From an uncultured Clostridia bacterium (lineage in GTDB: Bacteria; Bacillota; Clostridia; Christensenellales; UBA1242): 22,554 bases of DNA. The stretch covers positions 1-22,554 of the forward strand of contig CANQRE010000009.1 of assembly GCA_947626175.1 (NCBI GenBank), read 5' to 3'. Below are positions 1-7,006 of the stretch, one piece after another. How positions within the stretch are numbered: the stretch's first letter is position 1; each line of letters starts with the position of its first letter. Under the pieces are notes generated by a model, which worked only from the letters and a program-made list of their open reading frames with translations, searched no databases and was not told the DNA's origin. The position numbers and the translations under genes are program-made.

Positions 1-453
1 CACCGGTAATTAAAGATTCATTAACTAAGACCTCACCGGATAAAATCTTACTATCGGTAACGATTTGATTGCCAGGACCTAATTTGATAATCTCACCCAA
101 GACAATATCGTTAATATCGATTATCTCTTCTTTACCATCTCTAATAACTTTAGCTTTAGGTTCGTTTAAAAGCGATAATTTATCGACGGTTAATTTACTT
201 CTTATTTCCTGGAAAGTACTGATAAAGGTATTACAGATAACCACACCTAAAAAAAGTAAATTTTTATATTCACCAACCATAAATATTGCTAAACCTAAAC
301 CTAAGTTTAAAAAATTAAAAAGAGTAAAAAAGTTAGTTACAATTATCTGACTGATGCTTTTGGTTTTAACATCACTCTTATAGTTGACTAAACCTCTTCT
401 TTTTAGCTCTTCAACTTCTTTTAATGATAAACCTTTTATGCTTTTATCCATAA
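1..453 (-). CDS. P-type cation-transporting ATPase, N-terminal part (runs off left edge, frameshifted)
   Basis: The minus-strand translation gives the N-terminus of an E1-E2 ATPase that pumps cations across the membrane. Visible parts are the cytoplasmic GLS..EV..L..RGLVN motif, a first membrane hairpin beginning near NFFTLFNFLN, then the actuator domain with DIVLGEIIKLGPGNQI and NESLITG at the window edge. The phosphorylation (DKTGT) and ATP-binding domains lie outside. The best start is ATG at 453, 9 nt after GAGGA; two in-frame ATGs precede it. Reading from 453 gives MDKSIKGLSLK and then breaks at an A6 run (plus-strand T6, 419-424). The rest of the family match continues one frame away, so one base is missing or two are extra. 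This may be a sequencing error or a real frameshift. The ion cannot be told from this part. The DNA is much more AT-rich than the window beyond ~1330. Confidence 0.8.
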
Positions 454-517
454 GCATCATTCCTCTTTTAATATTGTACCACATTTTTATTATTAAGGGA
501 AATTATTTTTATATAGA

Positions 518-545
518 AAAGCAAAAGCCCTTGGGCTCTTGCTTT
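518..545. other. Imperfect inverted repeat between divergent genes
   Basis: AAAGCAAAAGCCC (518-530) pairs with GGGCTCTTGCTTT (533-545), with one mismatch and almost no loop. It lies between the divergent ATPase and ytaF-like genes, so it does not follow a gene on either strand. On the minus strand it is followed by a T-rich stretch. It could be a relic terminator or a leader structure; the role is unknown. Confidence 0.5.
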
Positions 546-550
546 ATAAT

Positions 551-573
551 GTAGGAGGAAAAATAACTCCTAC
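551..573. repeat. Short palindrome GTAGGAG...CTCCTAC
   Basis: GTAGGAG (551-557) and CTCCTAC (567-573) form a perfect 7-bp inverted repeat around a 9-nt A-rich centre. The same 7-mers bound the longer insert at 940-1019, so the two may belong to one small repeat family. Confidence 0.55.
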
Positions 574-654
574 ATTCTTATATTAACCTATTTCGCGAAT
601 TTTATGCACTAAAAATAATAATTTTAATAAAATAATAGGAAAGAAGGTATTATA

Positions 655-1011
655 ATGACCTATTTTTTCTTAATTTTAGCTTTGTCTTTAGATACTTTTA
701 CTTTAGCTTTATCATATGAAGCTGATAAAATACAAATACCTTTATCATCGAATTTAATTATCAGTTTTATCTGTTCTTTTGTTTTAATGTTATCTTTATT
801 TTTAGGTGGATTTATTCAAAATATTATTTCACCTCATATTTTAAAAGTTATCGCTTTTATAATTTTATTTAGTATTGGATTATTTAAAATTTTTGACAAT
901 CGAATTAAGAATTTCATCAAAAAACAAAATATCACTAGAGTAGGAGAGAGGGGCACTTTTGAAAAAATAGAAATTTTAAAAATAAATAAAGTTCAAAAAT
1001 TAAGGTCTTAA
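655..1011 (+). pseudogene. ytaF: YtaF-like / MntP-like membrane protein, N-terminal half, interrupted
   Basis: MTYFFLILALSLDTFTLALS and the two membrane segments that follow match the first half of YtaF, a sporulation-annotated membrane protein related to the MntP manganese-export family. ATG 655 follows AGGAAAGAAGG (637-647). The family match stops after about residue 93 (KNFIKKQNI). The next 26 residues come from an inverted-repeat insert and end at TAA 1009-1011. The second half of the gene follows in the same frame (separate entry), so one gene of about 200 codons has been interrupted. It could still be translated as a truncated protein, but lacks half the bundle. Confidence 0.75.
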
Positions 1012-1019
1012 TCTCCTAC
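940..1019. mobile_element. Candidate miniature inverted-repeat insert inside ytaF
   Basis: GTAGGAGA (940-947) and TCTCCTAC (1012-1019) are perfect 8-bp inverted repeats bounding 80 bp. The interval lies where normal YtaF proteins have a short linker, and it introduces stops at 1009-1011 and just downstream at 1027-1029. Nothing inside encodes a transposase. AAAATAT occurs on both sides (926-932 and 1021-1027), but that spacing would not restore the reading frame, so I cannot call it a target-site duplication. A similar but shorter palindrome lies at 551-573. Confidence 0.4.
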
Positions 1020-1035
1020 AAAAATATAAAAATTA

Positions 1036-1326
1036 AACTTAAAATTTATTTTACAAATATATTCCGATTATAAATATGCGGATATCGATAAATCCAAAAC
1101 TTTATCTAGTCTAGAAGCTATTTTTCTAGCTTTGGCTTTATCATTAGATAGTATTGGCGCCGGACTCGCCTTTAATCCTAGTATTCCGATAATTTTAGGA
1201 ATATTTATAGCTTCCATGTTATTAAATTTCTTATTTATTTTAGGAGCCAAAATGTTTAAATTTTTAAAACTAGACTACTCTTTTTTAGGGGGACTTATTT
1301 TGATTGTTTTGGCCTTTGTTGACTTT
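1036..1326 (+). pseudogene. ytaF: YtaF-like protein, C-terminal half, without its own stop codon
   Basis: In the frame of the upstream half, after stops at 1009-1011 and 1027-1029, the DNA encodes LNLKFILQIYSDYKYADIDK, then SLEAIFLALALSLDSIGAGL and two more membrane segments. This is the usual second half of YtaF: the linker with the DIDKS motif, then the repeated ALSLD membrane motif. The match ends at about LILIVLAFVDFF, close to where the family normally stops. Instead of a stop codon, the frame runs into DNA complementary to the end of spoVAD. The sequence style also changes here. Confidence 0.7.
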
Positions 1327-2321
1327 TTTTCGTCTGCTTCCAGCACAATTGCATGGCTAACTCCAGGGATTGATTCGCCTTGCTGCGATGCTGTTGTGGA
1401 CATAAGCGCGCCTGTTGGAATAAAAAGAACTCGCTTTATTTCGCCCTTGTTAAGTTTTTTGACGATATATGAATTCAAAACCGATGCGCTCACCCCACAT
1501 CCGCTTGCCCCACACATTGTGTCCTGCTTTCGAGTGAAATAACTGTGCCCGCAATCGCTGTAGTTCGGTCCAAGCTTTATGCCCTTGTCTTCCAACAAAT
1601 CCACAAGGATTTCAGCACCCAGTTTTCCAAGATCGCCCGTGACAATAAGGTCATAATCGGTCGGCTTTCTGCCCGTTTCATTAAAATGTGTGAAAATTGT
1701 TTCCGCTGCCGATGGAGCCATTGCCGCACCCATGTTGTTGACATCTATTATTCCAAAGTCAACAACCTTTCCAAACGTTGCCATTGTTATTTGCGGGCCT
1801 TTGCCTTCAAGCGACAAAACACTTGCCCCTGCAGCAGTCACCGTCCACTGCGAGGTTGGAACGCGCTGATTGCCAAGTTCCAACGGAAAGCGAAATTGCC
1901 TTTCCGCAGTTGAAAAATGCGAGCCTGTGGCGCACACCAAATTGTCAAAATGGCCGCCATTTATAAGCACGCTTCCAATTGCCAAAGTTTCCGCCATTGT
2001 TGAGCAAGCGCCAAACATTCCAAGATACGGAAGCGAAAAATCTCTGGCCGTAAAAGACGAAGAAATGATTTGATTGAGCAAATCGCCTGCAAGCATAAGG
2101 TTTATTTTTGCAGTTGTCAGCCCTGCTTTGCTGATTGCCCCCGTCACCGCCTGCTCAAACATTTTTCTTTCCGCTTTTTCATATGTTTCTTCGCCAAAAA
2201 GGTCATTTTTCATGACGTAATCAAAATATTCGCCAAAAGTTCCTGCTCCTTCCTTTGGCCCAACAATTGAATATGACCCAATTATTTTTGGTCTGTTACG
2301 AAATTCTATTGTTTGCTGCAT
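1275..2321 (-). CDS. spoVAD: Stage V sporulation protein AD (SpoVAD), with foreign C-terminal tail
   Basis: SpoVAD is part of the SpoVA channel that moves dipicolinic acid into the developing spore; it has a thiolase-like fold and binds DPA. Recognisable stretches are VGPKEGAGTFGEYFDYV, LAGDLLNQIISSSF, FGACSTMAETLAIGS, ATGSHFSTAERQFRFP, MGAAMAPSAAETI and QQGESIPGVSHAIVLE. I chose ATG 2321 because it overlaps the spoVAC stop by one base (TAATG); the frame is open further upstream but that part lies inside spoVAC. The native protein seems to end within ADEKKS, at about 1325. The last ~14 residues are encoded by the AT-rich neighbour, so the true stop codon is missing. The usual downstream gene spoVAE is absent because of the same junction. 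Confidence 0.93.
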   Translation of the reverse strand: MQQTIEFRNRPKIIGSYSIVGPKEGAGTFGEYFDYVMKNDLFGEETYEKAERKMFEQAVTGAISKAGLTTAKINLMLAGDLLNQIISSSFTARDFSLPYLGMFGACSTMAETLAIGSVLINGGHFDNLVCATGSHFSTAERQFRFPLELGNQRVPTSQWTVTAAGASVLSLEGKGPQITMATFGKVVDFGIIDVNNMGAAMAPSAAETIFTHFNETGRKPTDYDLIVTGDLGKLGAEILVDLLEDKGIKLGPNYSDCGHSYFTRKQDTMCGASGCGVSASVLNSYIVKKLNKGEIKRVLFIPTGALMSTTASQQGESIPGVSHAIVLEADEKKSTKAKTIKISPPKKE

Positions 2322-2776
2322 TAAATTAACCCCACAAAATAATACACAAGCCCAACAACTATGCTTGCAACCACGCCAACCACAATCACAGGGCCGGCAA
2401 TTGAAAACATTTTCACGCATGTGCCATAAATTATGCCTTCATGCTTGAACTCTATCGCAGGCGAAGCAATCGAATTTGAAAAACCGGTGATTGGAACAAT
2501 GCTTCCACCACCAGCAAACTTGCCAATTTTGTCATACACCCCAATGCCAGTTAAAAATGACGCCAAAAAAATCAGCACAATAAGTGTCCATGTCCACGCA
2601 CTTTGCTGCGACATATATGGAAAAATATATAAAATAAGTTCATCAATTCCCTGCCCAAGCACGCAAATAAGTCCGCCCACCCAAAATGAGTTAAAAAGGC
2701 TTGGCCACGGCTTGGTTTTTGGAATGCGCGCTTCAACATATTGATTGTAAGCTTGATTTCGTTTTTCTTGTTTCAT
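2321..2776 (-). CDS. spoVAC: Stage V sporulation protein AC (SpoVAC)
   Basis: A 151-residue membrane protein, the usual SpoVAC length, and the mechanosensitive part of the SpoVA DPA channel in the spore inner membrane. It has several hydrophobic segments around the conserved core LTGIGVYDKIGKFAGGGSIV and PITGFSNSIASPAIEFKHEG. The start at 2776 (MKQEKRNQAY) is set by AGGAAGGA at 2784-2791, about 7 nt upstream; ten extra in-frame residues upstream have no such site. It is the first gene of a spoVAC-spoVAD operon, with a one-base stop/start overlap. No spoVAA or spoVAB precedes it. The spoVA operon is SigG-controlled in Bacillus, but I see no convincing SigG site here. Confidence 0.95.
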   Translation of the reverse strand: MKQEKRNQAYNQYVEARIPKTKPWPSLFNSFWVGGLICVLGQGIDELILYIFPYMSQQSAWTWTLIVLIFLASFLTGIGVYDKIGKFAGGGSIVPITGFSNSIASPAIEFKHEGIIYGTCVKMFSIAGPVIVVGVVASIVVGLVYYFVGLI

Positions 2777-2815
2777 ATTTTTATCCTTCCTTTTAGTTTT
2801 TTCCAACTTTTCAAA

Positions 2816-2844
2816 GAATAAACATCTTTTTATTGCCCAAACTA
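2816..2844 (+). promoter_or_regulatory. Weak SigF/SigG-like promoter candidate
   Basis: GAATA (2816-2820) and CAAACTA (2838-2844), 17 nt apart, resemble the forespore GNATR / CATNNTA elements with one mismatch in the -10. The transcript would start just before the ribosome site of the lipoprotein gene. The match is short and the spacing slightly long, so it is a guess supported mainly by the sporulation context. Confidence 0.2.
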
Positions 2845-2866
2845 CTTTTTGTTAGGAGGAATAAAA

Positions 2867-4207
2867 ATGAAAAAATCGTTGCTTTTGCTGGGCCTTAGCC
2901 TTGCCAGCGTGCTTGCTCTTTCTGGATGCGGTGCTTCAGCTGCTTCAAACGAAGAGGCAATCATAAACAAGCTTTCACATCAACTTGACCGCGTGACAAA
3001 CACAGTTTCATCAAGCACAATGCTTCCAAACAGCTCAACATCAATTTCAACAATTTCAAAAAAACTTTCTCAAGCAAACAAAAGCTCGTTCACAAAACTT
3101 TCAAACGCATATCAAAAAATAAGCGATGTTGCCACAAATGTGGAAGATAATCGCGAACTTGTGCTTCGAAAAGTGAAAAACCTTAAACGCGAAATTGCGG
3201 GCGGAATCAAACTTGGAAATCAAAATGCAAAGGCCGTGAGTGAGCTTACTTCGTCCATGCAGCGATACGTCACATCCCTAAGCCGCACAAAAAGCGACTA
3301 CAAAAACACCGTTCAAGGAATTGTCAAACTTGACAAAACCCAAGGAAATGAAATAGATGCAAAAATCACAAGGCTAAACAGCTGTCTGCAAGCAAGGGAT
3401 TGCTATATGAAAAACATCCTTTCTTCGCTTGAAAACATTCAAAACATAATTGACTCAACAAATCAAAATGATGACGTTGTTGAAGATGAAAACACCGAAA
3501 AACCTGAAAACATTGAAAGTGGCGAAAAGGAGTTTGCACCTATTTCAAATTCGCCTGCCCAAACACCACAAAATCAGCCTGATGAAAATTTGTTTGTTCC
3601 ACAAACAGAAAATTCAAATCAAACTGCAAATCCTTATGCTTATGGAAATTATAACGGCGCAGGCGGATATGGCTTTGGCGGAGGCGGCACATATCGCCCA
3701 GGCCCATTCAATCCAAATCGAAACACCGACACCTATGGCCCAGGCGTGACCAACATTGACACATATCGCGGATATGGCTTTGGCAGACGAGGCGGCGGAT
3801 CAAACGGGATAAACAATCTTTCTAGCGACAAGCCTGCCACAATCCCCCTTGAAAAAGGCGAGCAAGAAATTGTGACAAACAATCAAAATGACGAAGTCCT
3901 TTCCCCTTCGGCTGACGAAAACTTAAGCGAGCATAACGATGAAAAGAAAGATGAAAGCACAAAATCAGTCAAAAAAATTGTAAATGGCACATCGAGCGAA
4001 AATGACAAGCAAGTGATGCCATCCAATGTGAAAGACGAAGCAAAAACTTTGCAAGAGCATTTTGAAAGCTGCTTTACAAGCGATGATCAAGCAAAAATTA
4101 AATCAGTTTCAGGCGAAAAAGTTGAGCCATCCGACAAAACAAAAGGCCACACAAACCTTTGTGCTATGGATATAAACAAAAAAATTGAAAAACTTGTCAA
4201 AGGATAA
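2867..4207 (+). CDS. Hypothetical lipoprotein with helical N-domain and Gly/Tyr-rich linker
   Basis: 446 residues, no family recognised. The signal peptide MKKSLLLLGLSLASVLALSG ends in a lipobox, with Cys21 as the lipidated residue, so it should be anchored outside the cytoplasmic membrane (in a forespore, facing the intermembrane space). Residues ~25-200 are Ser/Asn/Lys-rich and look helical. Residues ~200-260 are acidic and Pro/Gln-rich. Residues ~260-320 are a low-complexity Gly/Tyr/Arg stretch with YGFGGGG, DTYGPG and RGYGFGRRGGG. The C-terminus is charged and has two Cys (SCF, LCAM); two further Cys lie in the N-domain (SCLQARDC), so disulfides are possible. AGGAGGA at 2854-2860 sets the start at 2867. 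It lies between sigF and spoVAC, opposite to both, which suggests but does not prove a sporulation role. Confidence 0.85.
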   Translation: MKKSLLLLGLSLASVLALSGCGASAASNEEAIINKLSHQLDRVTNTVSSSTMLPNSSTSISTISKKLSQANKSSFTKLSNAYQKISDVATNVEDNRELVLRKVKNLKREIAGGIKLGNQNAKAVSELTSSMQRYVTSLSRTKSDYKNTVQGIVKLDKTQGNEIDAKITRLNSCLQARDCYMKNILSSLENIQNIIDSTNQNDDVVEDENTEKPENIESGEKEFAPISNSPAQTPQNQPDENLFVPQTENSNQTANPYAYGNYNGAGGYGFGGGGTYRPGPFNPNRNTDTYGPGVTNIDTYRGYGFGRRGGGSNGINNLSSDKPATIPLEKGEQEIVTNNQNDEVLSPSADENLSEHNDEKKDESTKSVKKIVNGTSSENDKQVMPSNVKDEAKTLQEHFESCFTSDDQAKIKSVSGEKVEPSDKTKGHTNLCAMDINKKIEKLVKG

Positions 4208-4237
4208 AAAATTGCCCTTTTTAGGACAATTTTTTCT
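4207..4237. terminator. Bidirectional terminator between lipoprotein gene and sigF
   Basis: AAAAATTG (4207-4214) pairs with CAATTTTT (4227-4234), extended by CC/GG around a T-rich loop, with T runs on both strands. It lies directly after the lipoprotein stop and overlaps the last codons and stop of the convergent sigF, so it can end both transcripts. Confidence 0.75.
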
Positions 4238-4943
4238 TTAAGGATGAAAGGATTTTGTTTTCAAGCCTTGAAACTTGAACTTGCGAAATGTTGAGCATTG
4301 AGGCAATTTCGCTTTGAGTTTTGTCATAAAAATATCTCATAAGAATGATTGCTTTGTCACGCTTTGGAAGCTCTGACAAAACCTGCCGAATTGTGATTTT
4401 GTCAACAAGCGAATCATCATTTGATTCACTGTCCACCCTGTCTATCACCATAAGCGAGCCTTCATCGCCATCTTCAAAAGGTGCATAAAGTGAAATCGGC
4501 ATTCGAGCGGAATCCATTGCCATGACAACATCACCTTCTTCAACGCCAAAATGCTTGGCAATTTGATCAATCGTTGGCGAAGTTTTATGCTCAACATAAT
4601 ACAAATCCACAAACTTGCGAATTTTGAGATTTAACGATTTGATCGCTCGCGAAACTTTGACCATGCCATCATCACGCATATATCTTTTTATTTCACCAAT
4701 CACCATTGGAACAACATAAGTTGAGAACTTTACGTTAAAATCGGCATTAAAATTTTTTATTGCTTTCACAAAGCCAAGGCAGCCAAGTTGATATAGATCA
4801 TCATATTCCAACCCTTTGCCTTGAAACCTTTTTATAATACTTTTTATCAGCGGCGAATTTTCAGCAATCAGCACACTCTTTGCTTCTTCATCGCCTTGTT
4901 GTGCCTTTTTTACAAGCTCTCGAATTTTTTCACTTGTCAGCAT
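4221..4943 (-). CDS. sigF: RNA polymerase sporulation sigma factor SigF (SpoIIAC)
   Basis: A 240-residue sigma-70 family protein, the usual SigF length. Region 2 reads LIKSIIKRFQGKGLEYDDLY then QLGCLGFVKAIKNFNADFNVKFSTYVVPMVIGEIKRYMRD. Region 3 is NLKIRKFVDLYYVEHKTSPT onward. Region 4 has the helix-turn-helix QSEIASMLNISQVQVSRLE. SigF directs the first forespore-specific transcription and is held inactive by SpoIIAB until SpoIIAA is dephosphorylated. Its ATG overlaps the end of spoIIAB by 7 nt, so the two are translationally coupled. The gene order spoIIAA-spoIIAB-sigF rules out SigG, the closest alternative. Confidence 0.96.
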   Translation of the reverse strand: MLTSEKIRELVKKAQQGDEEAKSVLIAENSPLIKSIIKRFQGKGLEYDDLYQLGCLGFVKAIKNFNADFNVKFSTYVVPMVIGEIKRYMRDDGMVKVSRAIKSLNLKIRKFVDLYYVEHKTSPTIDQIAKHFGVEEGDVVMAMDSARMPISLYAPFEDGDEGSLMVIDRVDSESNDDSLVDKITIRQVLSELPKRDKAIILMRYFYDKTQSEIASMLNISQVQVSRLENKILSSLKKKLS

Positions 4944-5395
4944 ATTTGATGAGTGTGCGATAAAACTTGTTCGACATTATTAGATGAAAAAGCTTTTGTC
5001 ATTGTCACCTTTGTTCCGCTTTCACCATTTTTTTCAACATCCATTGAGTCCATAAAGCTTTCCATAATTGTGAAGCCCATTCCGCTGCGTTCATCGCTTT
5101 TGCAAGTGGTGTAAAACGGCTGAATGGCTTTTTGAATGTCCTTTATGCCAACGCCGTTGTCACTTATGGACACAGTCAGCATGTTGCCTTCAATTTCGGC
5201 ACGCATTGTTATTTCGCCGCAATTTTTTGGATAAGCATGCACAACAGCATTTGTAACCGCTTCTGAAACAGCGGTTTTGATGTCATTTATTTCATCAACG
5301 GATGGATGAAGCTGCAAACAAAAGCTTGCAATGCAAACTCTTGCAAAACTTTCATTCACACTTTCCGACTTAAACTTTACTTCCATGTAGTTCAT
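4937..5395 (-). CDS. spoIIAB: Anti-sigma F factor / serine kinase SpoIIAB
   Basis: A 152-residue GHKL-fold protein that binds SigF and phosphorylates SpoIIAA. The N-box is SEAVTNAVVHAYP (Glu45, Asn49, His53), the G1 box is SISDNGVGI (Asp79) and the G2 box is SGMGFTIMESFMD. These form the ATP site and lid. The start at 5395 (MNYMEVKF) follows GGGAGG with a short A-rich spacer; an upstream ATG at 5431 lies inside spoIIAA and has no such site. It sits 10 nt after the spoIIAA stop and overlaps sigF by 7 nt. Confidence 0.96.
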   Translation of the reverse strand: MNYMEVKFKSESVNESFARVCIASFCLQLHPSVDEINDIKTAVSEAVTNAVVHAYPKNCGEITMRAEIEGNMLTVSISDNGVGIKDIQKAIQPFYTTCKSDERSGMGFTIMESFMDSMDVEKNGESGTKVTMTKAFSSNNVEQVLSHTHQIC

Positions 5396-5405
5396 TTTTC
5401 CCTCC

Positions 5406-5717
5406 CTAAACAATTTTGGGCATGATGTCATACAGCCCAGTCATTTTGAAAATTTTTTCCGCATGAGTTGATGGATTGCAAATGTATATTGGAATTTGGC
5501 GATCCTTCAGTTTTTTGTATCTGCCAATCAAAACGCCAATGCCGGTGGAGTCCATAAACTCAAGCTCCGACAAATCAACAATAACTTGCTTGAAAATTCC
5601 ACTTCCAAACGCGTGATCCATTTCTTCGCGAACATAAGATGCACTGTGCTGATCAAGCTCGCCACTTAAAAGCACATACAGCGTGCCATTGTATATTTTT
5701 GATTTAAGTTTCACCAT
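5406..5717 (-). CDS. spoIIAA: Anti-anti-sigma factor SpoIIAA
   Basis: A 103-residue STAS-domain protein that releases SigF by binding SpoIIAB; SpoIIAB inactivates it by phosphorylation and SpoIIE reactivates it. The key motif is EFMDSTGIGVLIGRYK. Ser57 aligns with the phosphorylated Ser58 of the Bacillus protein, although the next residue is Thr as in RsbV. GELDQHSASYVREEM is the conserved early strand-helix. AAAGGGGG precedes ATG 5717 by only about 2 nt, so the adjacent GTG at 5714 is an equally possible start. It is the first gene of the spoIIA operon; no dacF precedes it. The missing C-terminal tail makes it slightly shorter than the Bacillus protein. Confidence 0.95.
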   Translation of the reverse strand: MVKLKSKIYNGTLYVLLSGELDQHSASYVREEMDHAFGSGIFKQVIVDLSELEFMDSTGIGVLIGRYKKLKDRQIPIYICNPSTHAEKIFKMTGLYDIMPKIV

Positions 5718-5756
5718 TTCCCCCTTTTGCTCTTTAATTCTAAATCCTTGGCGCAT

Positions 5757-5795
5757 AAAAAAAACAACCACTTTTGCCGAAAAAATGGTTGTTTT
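5757..5795 (-). terminator. Terminator of the reductase gene
   Basis: On the minus strand AAAACAACCA and TGGTTGTTTT form a 10-bp stem around a loop with some further pairing, followed by a run of eight T (5764-5757). It ends transcription from the gene at 5892-6596 before the spoIIA operon begins. Confidence 0.8.
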
Positions 5796-5891
5796 GTCAA
5801 AGATAAATTATGTGGCTTTGAACCTATGAAATTGTGAATTTATGCGTGCATAATTGATTGTTTTGACTTTAAATTTGATCACAACATTGTT

Positions 5892-6596
5892 TTATATTAT
5901 TAGTCCGCCGCTGATGACAATGTTTTCGCCAGTGATAAAGCTGTTGTTTGCCAAAAACATCACGCCGCTTGCAACATCGCTCGGCTCGCCAAGCCTTTGT
6001 AACGGAGTTTGTTGAATCAAATTTTGTTTTTCCTCTGCTGAAAACTCGGCATTCATTTTTGTGTTGATATAGCCGGGGCTTATGCAATTTACCCTTACAT
6101 TGAACGCCGAAAATTCCTTTGCCAAACTTTTTGTGAGAGCAATTATGCCGCCTTTTGTTGCCGCATATGTGGCTTCGCAACTGCAACCATAAACACCCAA
6201 AAAAGAAGCTATGTTGACAATGCACCCGCCTTTTTGCATGAGTGGCAAGGCATATTTGTTCACAAAAATTGTGCCATTTAGGTTTACTGAAACAATGTTT
6301 TCAATTTCATCGTCAGCTTTATCAATCAAAAGGGCTTCCTTTTCCGCAATCCCCGCTGAGCAAACCACTAAATCAAGCTTTTGGCCAAGTTTTTTGACCT
6401 GTTCAAACGCTTTTTTAACCGCTTTTGGATTTGACACATCAAACCTAAGCTGTGTTACATTTGTTTGAATGTTGCGTGTGTCAAACTCGCTTTTGTTTCC
6501 GCACAAAATTAGGTCATATCCATTTTTTGATAAAGTGAATGCAATTTCTTTGCCAATATCGCCTGTGGCACCCGTGATGAGCGCAAGTTTTTTCAT
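5892..6596 (-). CDS. Short-chain dehydrogenase/reductase, FabG-like
   Basis: A 234-residue classical SDR. The nucleotide-binding motif is TGATGDIG (residues 8-15), the second is CSAG (79-82, in place of NNAG), and the catalytic set is Asn105, Ser131, Tyr144 and Lys148 (YAATK). The C-terminal half has NCISPGYINT, RLGEPSDVASGVMFLA and ITGENIVISGG, typical of 3-oxoacyl-ACP reductase FabG, which reduces ketoacyl intermediates with NADPH. No other fatty-acid gene is next to it, so the substrate is open and I give no symbol. The start follows AGGAG at 6604-6608. It stands alone, with its own promoter and terminator. Confidence 0.9.
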   Translation of the reverse strand: MKKLALITGATGDIGKEIAFTLSKNGYDLILCGNKSEFDTRNIQTNVTQLRFDVSNPKAVKKAFEQVKKLGQKLDLVVCSAGIAEKEALLIDKADDEIENIVSVNLNGTIFVNKYALPLMQKGGCIVNIASFLGVYGCSCEATYAATKGGIIALTKSLAKEFSAFNVRVNCISPGYINTKMNAEFSAEEKQNLIQQTPLQRLGEPSDVASGVMFLANNSFITGENIVISGGLII

Positions 6597-6614
6597 AAAT
6601 ATACTCCTATTTTT

Positions 6615-6643
6615 ATTATTGCAAACCGCTCAAAAATTGTCAA
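6615..6643 (-). promoter_or_regulatory. Promoter of the FabG-like gene
   Basis: On the minus strand TTGACA (6643-6638), 17 nt, then AATAAT (6620-6615). The predicted start point is near 6608, which leaves a leader of only about 12 nt with the ribosome site at its very 5' end. Confidence 0.7.
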
Positions 6644-6783
6644 GAAATAGCGGCGTGTTTTACTATGAAGGCAGAAACAAGATTTTTAGTGCAGAGAAAA
6701 CCATCATCTTGTTTGCGTAAAATTTAAAAAACTTAAGACATTTAAGGCTTTTATATATAACCTAATGAAGAATAGTTTTAAAA

Positions 6784-7006
6784 GTGCTTAGAATTTGTTC
6801 TTCGCACGAGAGTCGCGGCATCGTCACAGCACGCGTTCGGTTAGCAGATTGCTGGCGCAATCATTTTCGGCCTCACTTGGCTGCTCCTCTTTCCAAAAAT
6901 GCAGGTCATTTTTGGAATTTTAATCAACGGAGTGCGATTTGCGTTTGGTGCGAAAGCGAAAAAACAAACTTTCCCCCGAGTGATTGCGGCAGCAATCCGA
7001 GTTTAA
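6784..7006. other. GC-richer structured island without a convincing gene
   Basis: This stretch is clearly richer in G and C than its flanks and is full of inverted repeats. TTCGCAC (6801-6807) pairs with GTGCGAA (6948-6954) as an outer stem. Inside are GATTGC-TGGC-GCAATC (6847-6862) and a perfect 11-bp hairpin with arms at 6891-6901 and 6907-6917. A second GATTGC...GCAATC hairpin is at 6982-6997. A plus-strand open frame here runs into the complement of the tRNA and is not a gene. Another frame (6845-7006) would encode a hydrophobic peptide beginning IAGAIIFGLTWLLLF but has no start. It may be a structured RNA, a dispersed repeat or a coding relic. The rest of the gap (6597-6783) holds only the promoter of the reductase. 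Confidence 0.35.

Noticed and set aside
1132..1542. Plus-strand 136-codon protein as a separate gene
   Set aside because: Only its first part (to ~1326) is YtaF. The rest is the complement of spoVAD, read across the junction.
3450..3749. Plus-strand 99-codon frame within the lipoprotein gene
   Set aside because: A shadow frame in a low-complexity region, with no ribosome site or family match.
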